DNA of 64,000 bases from Protula sp. h YS-2021. Lineage: Eukaryota > Annelida > Polychaeta > Sabellida > Serpulidae. Below, piece after piece: positions 60,864 to 64,000 of this stretch. The stretch covers positions 26,288,116-26,352,115 of the forward strand of contig OX457026.1 of NCBI GenBank assembly GCA_949752745.1, in the 5' to 3' direction. A program made the translations under genes and the position numbers. A model generated the notes under the pieces. It was given only the letters and a program-made list of their open reading frames with translations. It ran no database searches and was not told where the DNA came from. How positions within the stretch are numbered: the first letter of the stretch is position 1; every line of letters starts with the position of its first letter.

Positions 60864-61301
60864 TTAATAAAACAATGGTTTATAATGTCTATATACAAAG
60901 TCCTTTACAATAAAATCGCCATCCTTTCTTTTTAATATATTCACAATATCAAACATACTCTGACCTCGAGCTCTATGTAATATATAATAGACACAATAAA
61001 AACCACATGACGATGATATTGGCGTTTGTAATGATATAGAATTATACATATAGTCATTTCTTAAAAACATATCTAAACGATCATCGAGAGGGAACAGTCC
61101 ATAAGAGTCAAAATATTCTGCAGGGTCTTTGTCATAATACACTGCCACCCAATGTTCTCCTGGTTCATCTTGATCGTCTGTGTTGATCACATAGGCGCCG
61201 CGTTGTAAAGACGGTAACTGGTCCATGGCAAACACGCCTTGAAACAAGTCTTTGGTCATGACATCATGACTCAATATGGCATCAATCTGCTTCGTGTTCA
61301 T
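60864..61301 (-). CDS. Adenain-like capsid maturation cysteine protease
   Basis: 145 residues. Catalytic pattern of the adenovirus/Polinton protease family: His in GEHWVAVYYD, Asp in EYFDSYG, Gln in SLQTPIS and nucleophile Cys in SSSCGFYCVYY. The N-terminus MNTKQIDAILSHD and the YVINTD strand fit the fold. It would cleave capsid precursors. The start codon overlaps the stop of the capsid gene by ATGA. Confidence 0.88.
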   Translation of the reverse strand: MNTKQIDAILSHDVMTKDLFQGVFAMDQLPSLQRGAYVINTDDQDEPGEHWVAVYYDKDPAEYFDSYGLFPLDDRLDMFLRNDYMYNSISLQTPISSSCGFYCVYYILHRARGQSMFDIVNILKRKDGDFIVKDFVYRHYKPLFY

Positions 61302-62671
61302 GACTGGTAGTCGAATTGGATGCTGCGATTTGCACTGATCTCAATAATGTTGTCAAATTCAGCATAGACAATGACATTGATGGTAGGTTGCAAAGCCGTA
61401 GCAAAGTTCATTTCTAGCCGCAAATTCCCATGCTTGATCAGGGGGAAATGATCATCACCATCATAATCCGGTGTTAAGTCAAACGAAAATAAAGCATAAC
61501 CTCTAGGCCAATCTTCCCGTTTTATAATGGAACTTTTCTCACCATTCAACCGATCAAACGATTTGTAAAGCGTTTCAAAAGCGTTCAGGTATTTGTTCTG
61601 TGTAATGTCAAGCTTGAGAGGTTTGGATAGAACTGGTTCACCATCCGTGTAGAGTTGCATATAGTCCAGATTAAAATGTTTGAAATCATATGGATTCCTC
61701 AATACTGATCCACCAAAAGCTTCATTATGAACCAGACCAATGACAATACGATTTGGTAATTGACCCAAAAAGATGTTATCTTTCACAAAAGACTGAAATC
61801 CTGCTGGAATAGCCAAGACTTTACATTCTTTTCTAGTGATGATGATCTTGGCAGGACTTTTCATCAATGCATCTGTATGTCCTAACTGAATACCTGGACT
61901 CACCCTCACTTTGCGAATGGTTAAAAATGCCTCTTTCACTTCTACCTTATAGGTATTATCTGCAGCCATCAATACATAGTCATCTTTTTGTCTATGGAAA
62001 CGCAATTTCAAACTGATGCCATTCGGAAGATAACGATCCTGCTCAAACAAATCTATCCTTAAACCACCTGCGAGCATAACATCACGGCTAAGACGAGTAT
62101 GTAAATAACGATGATGTAAGCCATTATTGCCTTGCTCAGCCAAGTCACCGCCGTCGGCATTGACATGAAACCCGGATACATATTGTTCATGATTAGGTCT
62201 TTTCACCTCATGACTATTCATTGACCCAGCAGTATCCTTGTACATGAGACGCATAGAGCGCTCAGAATGCAGACTTTCTTCCGAATCATGGATGAGATGA
62301 GAGATAATACTGGTATAACCATGAGTATTGTTGCTATGCGAAACCAAACGATCATTCAGAAACAATTCAATATTAGACCATAACCCATTAAACACATCAT
62401 TGATGCAAGAGACATTATCATCTGCGCCACACGCTGTTCCATCAGCCTTTACAATGCGACATACAATATGAAGTTTGCTGTTCTTTAAATCTAGATATTC
62501 TTCTGTACTCGCAGGAATGTAGAATTCTATTGGAGCGCCTTCTCTAATGCTTGTAAGTGGTTGATAGTCAACATTATAACTTTTCTCTACAGCAGTTTGC
62601 GTTGGTGGTACGTGAAACCATTCCAATGGAGAAAGACTACATTCACACGAATGATTATGAATGAGAGACAT
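61298..62671 (-). CDS. Major capsid protein (double jelly-roll, Polinton type)
   Basis: 457 residues from ATG 62671, preceded by an A-rich leader. The segments YQPLTSIREGAPIEFYIPAS near the N-terminus and GYALFSFDLTPDYDGDDHFP with LRLEMNFATALQP near the end are typical of the Polinton/adintovirus hexon-like family. Length is usual for the family. It would form the trimeric capsomer. It lies 10 bases after the pX-like gene. Confidence 0.88.
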   Translation of the reverse strand: MSLIHNHSCECSLSPLEWFHVPPTQTAVEKSYNVDYQPLTSIREGAPIEFYIPASTEEYLDLKNSKLHIVCRIVKADGTACGADDNVSCINDVFNGLWSNIELFLNDRLVSHSNNTHGYTSIISHLIHDSEESLHSERSMRLMYKDTAGSMNSHEVKRPNHEQYVSGFHVNADGGDLAEQGNNGLHHRYLHTRLSRDVMLAGGLRIDLFEQDRYLPNGISLKLRFHRQKDDYVLMAADNTYKVEVKEAFLTIRKVRVSPGIQLGHTDALMKSPAKIIITRKECKVLAIPAGFQSFVKDNIFLGQLPNRIVIGLVHNEAFGGSVLRNPYDFKHFNLDYMQLYTDGEPVLSKPLKLDITQNKYLNAFETLYKSFDRLNGEKSSIIKREDWPRGYALFSFDLTPDYDGDDHFPLIKHGNLRLEMNFATALQPTINVIVYAEFDNIIEISANRSIQFDYQS

Positions 62672-62681
62672 TTTTTTTTCT

Positions 62682-63023
62682 TTAAAAAATATCTTTGCGA
62701 TATTTTGATGTTATCCGTCTGGCTGTTTTTCGTCTTCTGGCACGTTTCGTCGGTTGCATACGCTTTTGTTCACCAAACACACGTTCTGCTACTCGACCCG
62801 TCACATCTTTCGCGACATTCTTTGCAGCCTTCTTAAGATGTGGCGCAACGATCTTAGCCCCAGCCTTAAGTAGTGGAATAGCTTTGCGAGCCAATGATCC
62901 CAGTATTGAACCAATACCATCACCATATTGGATTCGCGCTCCTTTGAATCCTGGTAATTCTCCGCCCACTTGACGAAGAAAATGGTTGCGATATGCAGAC
63001 GGATCGTGTGTATAAGCTTTCAT
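62682..63023 (-). CDS. Basic pX/pVI-like minor virion protein
   Basis: 113 residues. The N-terminal part carries HFLRQVGGELPGFKGARIQY, a Gly/hydrophobic stretch GDGIGSILGSLARKAIPLLK that could be amphipathic, and a strongly basic C-terminus (RARRRKTARR). This composition and position, between penton-like and major capsid genes, match the small pX/pVI-like proteins of adintoviruses and Polintons. The GG sites could be protease cleavage sites (inference). Confidence 0.7.
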   Translation of the reverse strand: MKAYTHDPSAYRNHFLRQVGGELPGFKGARIQYGDGIGSILGSLARKAIPLLKAGAKIVAPHLKKAAKNVAKDVTGRVAERVFGEQKRMQPTKRARRRKTARRITSKYRKDIF

Positions 63024-63781
63024 ATTGCTTTTGGTCGAAAATGAAGTTTACAGATCACCTTTCCAGTTTGAAATGGAACATTATAGCCTGTGTCGTCCTT
63101 AATATTCATTTCTATCACGTCAAATTTGGACGTGTTTACAGGAACATAATGCGGTTCGCCGTACGTTTTCATGATAATGTCACCATCATGGCCTTGTATG
63201 CCAACAGAACGTAGTAACGGCACATAATAATCACCAACAACTTGTGGTTCACAAATGCTACAATACACATACAGTGTATAAAACCCCTGTTTCACATCCG
63301 CTTTATGGTCAGCTGTACATGTTTCAGTATACCAGTGATCTGGGATAAATCCTAAAATCTCAGCTAATCCAGCGGAAAAGGACACTTCATAACCATAATC
63401 GAGAAATAGAAACACACGTCGTCTAATCTTATCATACTTTATTCGAATAGCTTCTTTAAGATCATCTTTCATAGAATGAGTTGCTTCTTCATTCACTGCC
63501 TGACATATTTCTTGTATGGATCTATAATAACCATAGGGAATATTGATAGTGTCAAGTGTCTCTGTCAGTGGTTGTTGTCGATACTGAATAGAATAGTCCA
63601 TGTCATGTCTCATCGTTGTCCATGTATGTGGATATTGAATTTCAGCTAAAGCCACTTCATATTTTCCATTCAGATAGATGGTTCGAGGCATACGAATTTG
63701 ATAATTCGAAGCCTTGTTGTTGGGATAATAGGTCATACTCGCATTGCTAGGCAAAGTGATGTAAAAGCTTGTCGACTCCAT
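63020..63781 (-). CDS. Minor capsid protein (penton-like)
   Basis: 253 residues, MESTSFYITLPSNASMTYYP at the start. The block YLNGKYEVALAEIQYPHTW near 35-55 and the Tyr-rich middle with GLAEILGFIPDHWY are typical of the Polinton penton/minor capsid protein (single jelly-roll). Its stop overlaps the pX-like start by ATGA. A TATATA word lies about 45 bases upstream. Confidence 0.8.
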   Translation of the reverse strand: MESTSFYITLPSNASMTYYPNNKASNYQIRMPRTIYLNGKYEVALAEIQYPHTWTTMRHDMDYSIQYRQQPLTETLDTINIPYGYYRSIQEICQAVNEEATHSMKDDLKEAIRIKYDKIRRRVFLFLDYGYEVSFSAGLAEILGFIPDHWYTETCTADHKADVKQGFYTLYVYCSICEPQVVGDYYVPLLRSVGIQGHDGDIIMKTYGEPHYVPVNTSKFDVIEMNIKDDTGYNVPFQTGKVICKLHFRPKAI

Positions 63782-63822
63782 GATGGACGGGAACTAAATG
63801 GTATAGGTGCGTTGACGTTGCC

Positions 63823-63828
63823 TATATA
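63823..63828 (-). promoter_or_regulatory. TATA-like word upstream of the penton-like gene
   Basis: GTATATAGG on the minus strand, 42-47 bases before the ATG; the probable promoter of the capsid block. Confidence 0.45.
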
Positions 63829-63830
63829 CC

Positions 63831-64000
63831 TCACGATAGCGCGCCATTCGACCAAGTATGCCAAATCTCATCCTCATTCACATGGTCTTTTATTTCTCCT
63901 TCACAACACGCGCTTGTACATCTTATTTTTACAGGAATAGTTGGTTTATCTTCCTGACAACAACAACATAGCTCTTTCAACCATATTAAAAATTTTCCCA
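63831..64000 (-). CDS. Partial Cys-rich small protein at window edge
   Basis: An open minus-strand frame enters at 63998 and ends at a TGA (63831-63833): LKELCCCCQEDKPTIPVKIR, CTSACCEGEIKDH, then WSNGALS. Eight Cys in a short span. The start is outside the window. Same strand and spacing as the capsid genes, so probably part of the element. Function unknown. Confidence 0.45.
   Translation of the reverse strand, partial: GKFLIWLKELCCCCQEDKPTIPVKIRCTSACCEGEIKDHVNEDEIWHTWSNGALS

Larger units (their letters stand above)
54500..64000. mobile_element. Polinton/Maverick or adintovirus-like element (left part, runs off the window)
   Basis: A protein-primed DNA polymerase B and PC4-like genes on + converge on adenain-like protease, major capsid, pX-like and penton-like genes on -. 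This set is that of Polintons/adintoviruses integrated in animal genomes. All frames are intact. The left boundary is uncertain (between about 53.9 and 54.5 kb); terminal repeats, integrase and FtsK-type ATPase were not seen and may lie beyond 64000. Confidence 0.88.

Overview
This is a window of animal nuclear genome, most likely from a marine invertebrate. A mollusc or other lophotrochozoan is my guess, from the aquaporin and transposon types; the sequence alone does not prove it. Exons are short and widely spaced, splice sites are canonical GT/AG with few exceptions, and microsatellites are abundant. Most of the readable protein content belongs to mobile or virus-derived DNA.

Layout. 2.9-4.3 kb (+): an intact single-exon galactose-3-O-sulfotransferase-like gene. 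5.1-19.1 kb (-) and 25.5-40.7 kb (-): two tandem paralogous aquaporin genes, A and B, with identical phases at every intron and identical lengths for exons 2, 3 and 4 (61, 208 and 81 nt). Intron 2 of both genes has been invaded by the same family of DIRS-type tyrosine-recombinase retrotransposon. The copy in B (29.2-37.2 kb) is nearly intact: Gag-like, RT/RNase H/methyltransferase-like and tyrosine recombinase frames, inverted terminal repeats, and an internal complementary region equal to the predicted circle junction. The copy in A (8.0-18.0 kb) is decayed, has lost its RT core, and carries a second, different tyrosine-recombinase retroelement (13.7-17.8 kb). Gene A also has a changed splice donor and a coding minisatellite.

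40.7-54.3 kb is mostly gene-free. It holds a dead Tc1/mariner transposase (47 kb), an inverted-repeat element filled with palindromes (52.3-52.8 kb), several minisatellites, an array of ETS/CRE-like motifs (54.0-54.2 kb) and a C-run array (54.3-54.5 kb).

54.5-64.0 kb is the left part of a Polinton/Maverick or adintovirus-like element whose readable genes are all open. On + : a small unknown gene, a protein-primed type B DNA polymerase carrying zinc fingers and an HNH/endonuclease VII-like insert, then a PC4-like protein followed by three small relatives. On - : adenain-like protease, double-jelly-roll major capsid protein, a basic pX/pVI-like protein, a penton-like minor capsid protein and a partial Cys-rich frame. 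The replication and capsid blocks converge on an AT-rich repetitive spacer with poly(A) signals. Genes in the capsid block touch or overlap by ATGA. Integrase and packaging ATPase are not in the window and would be expected to the right.
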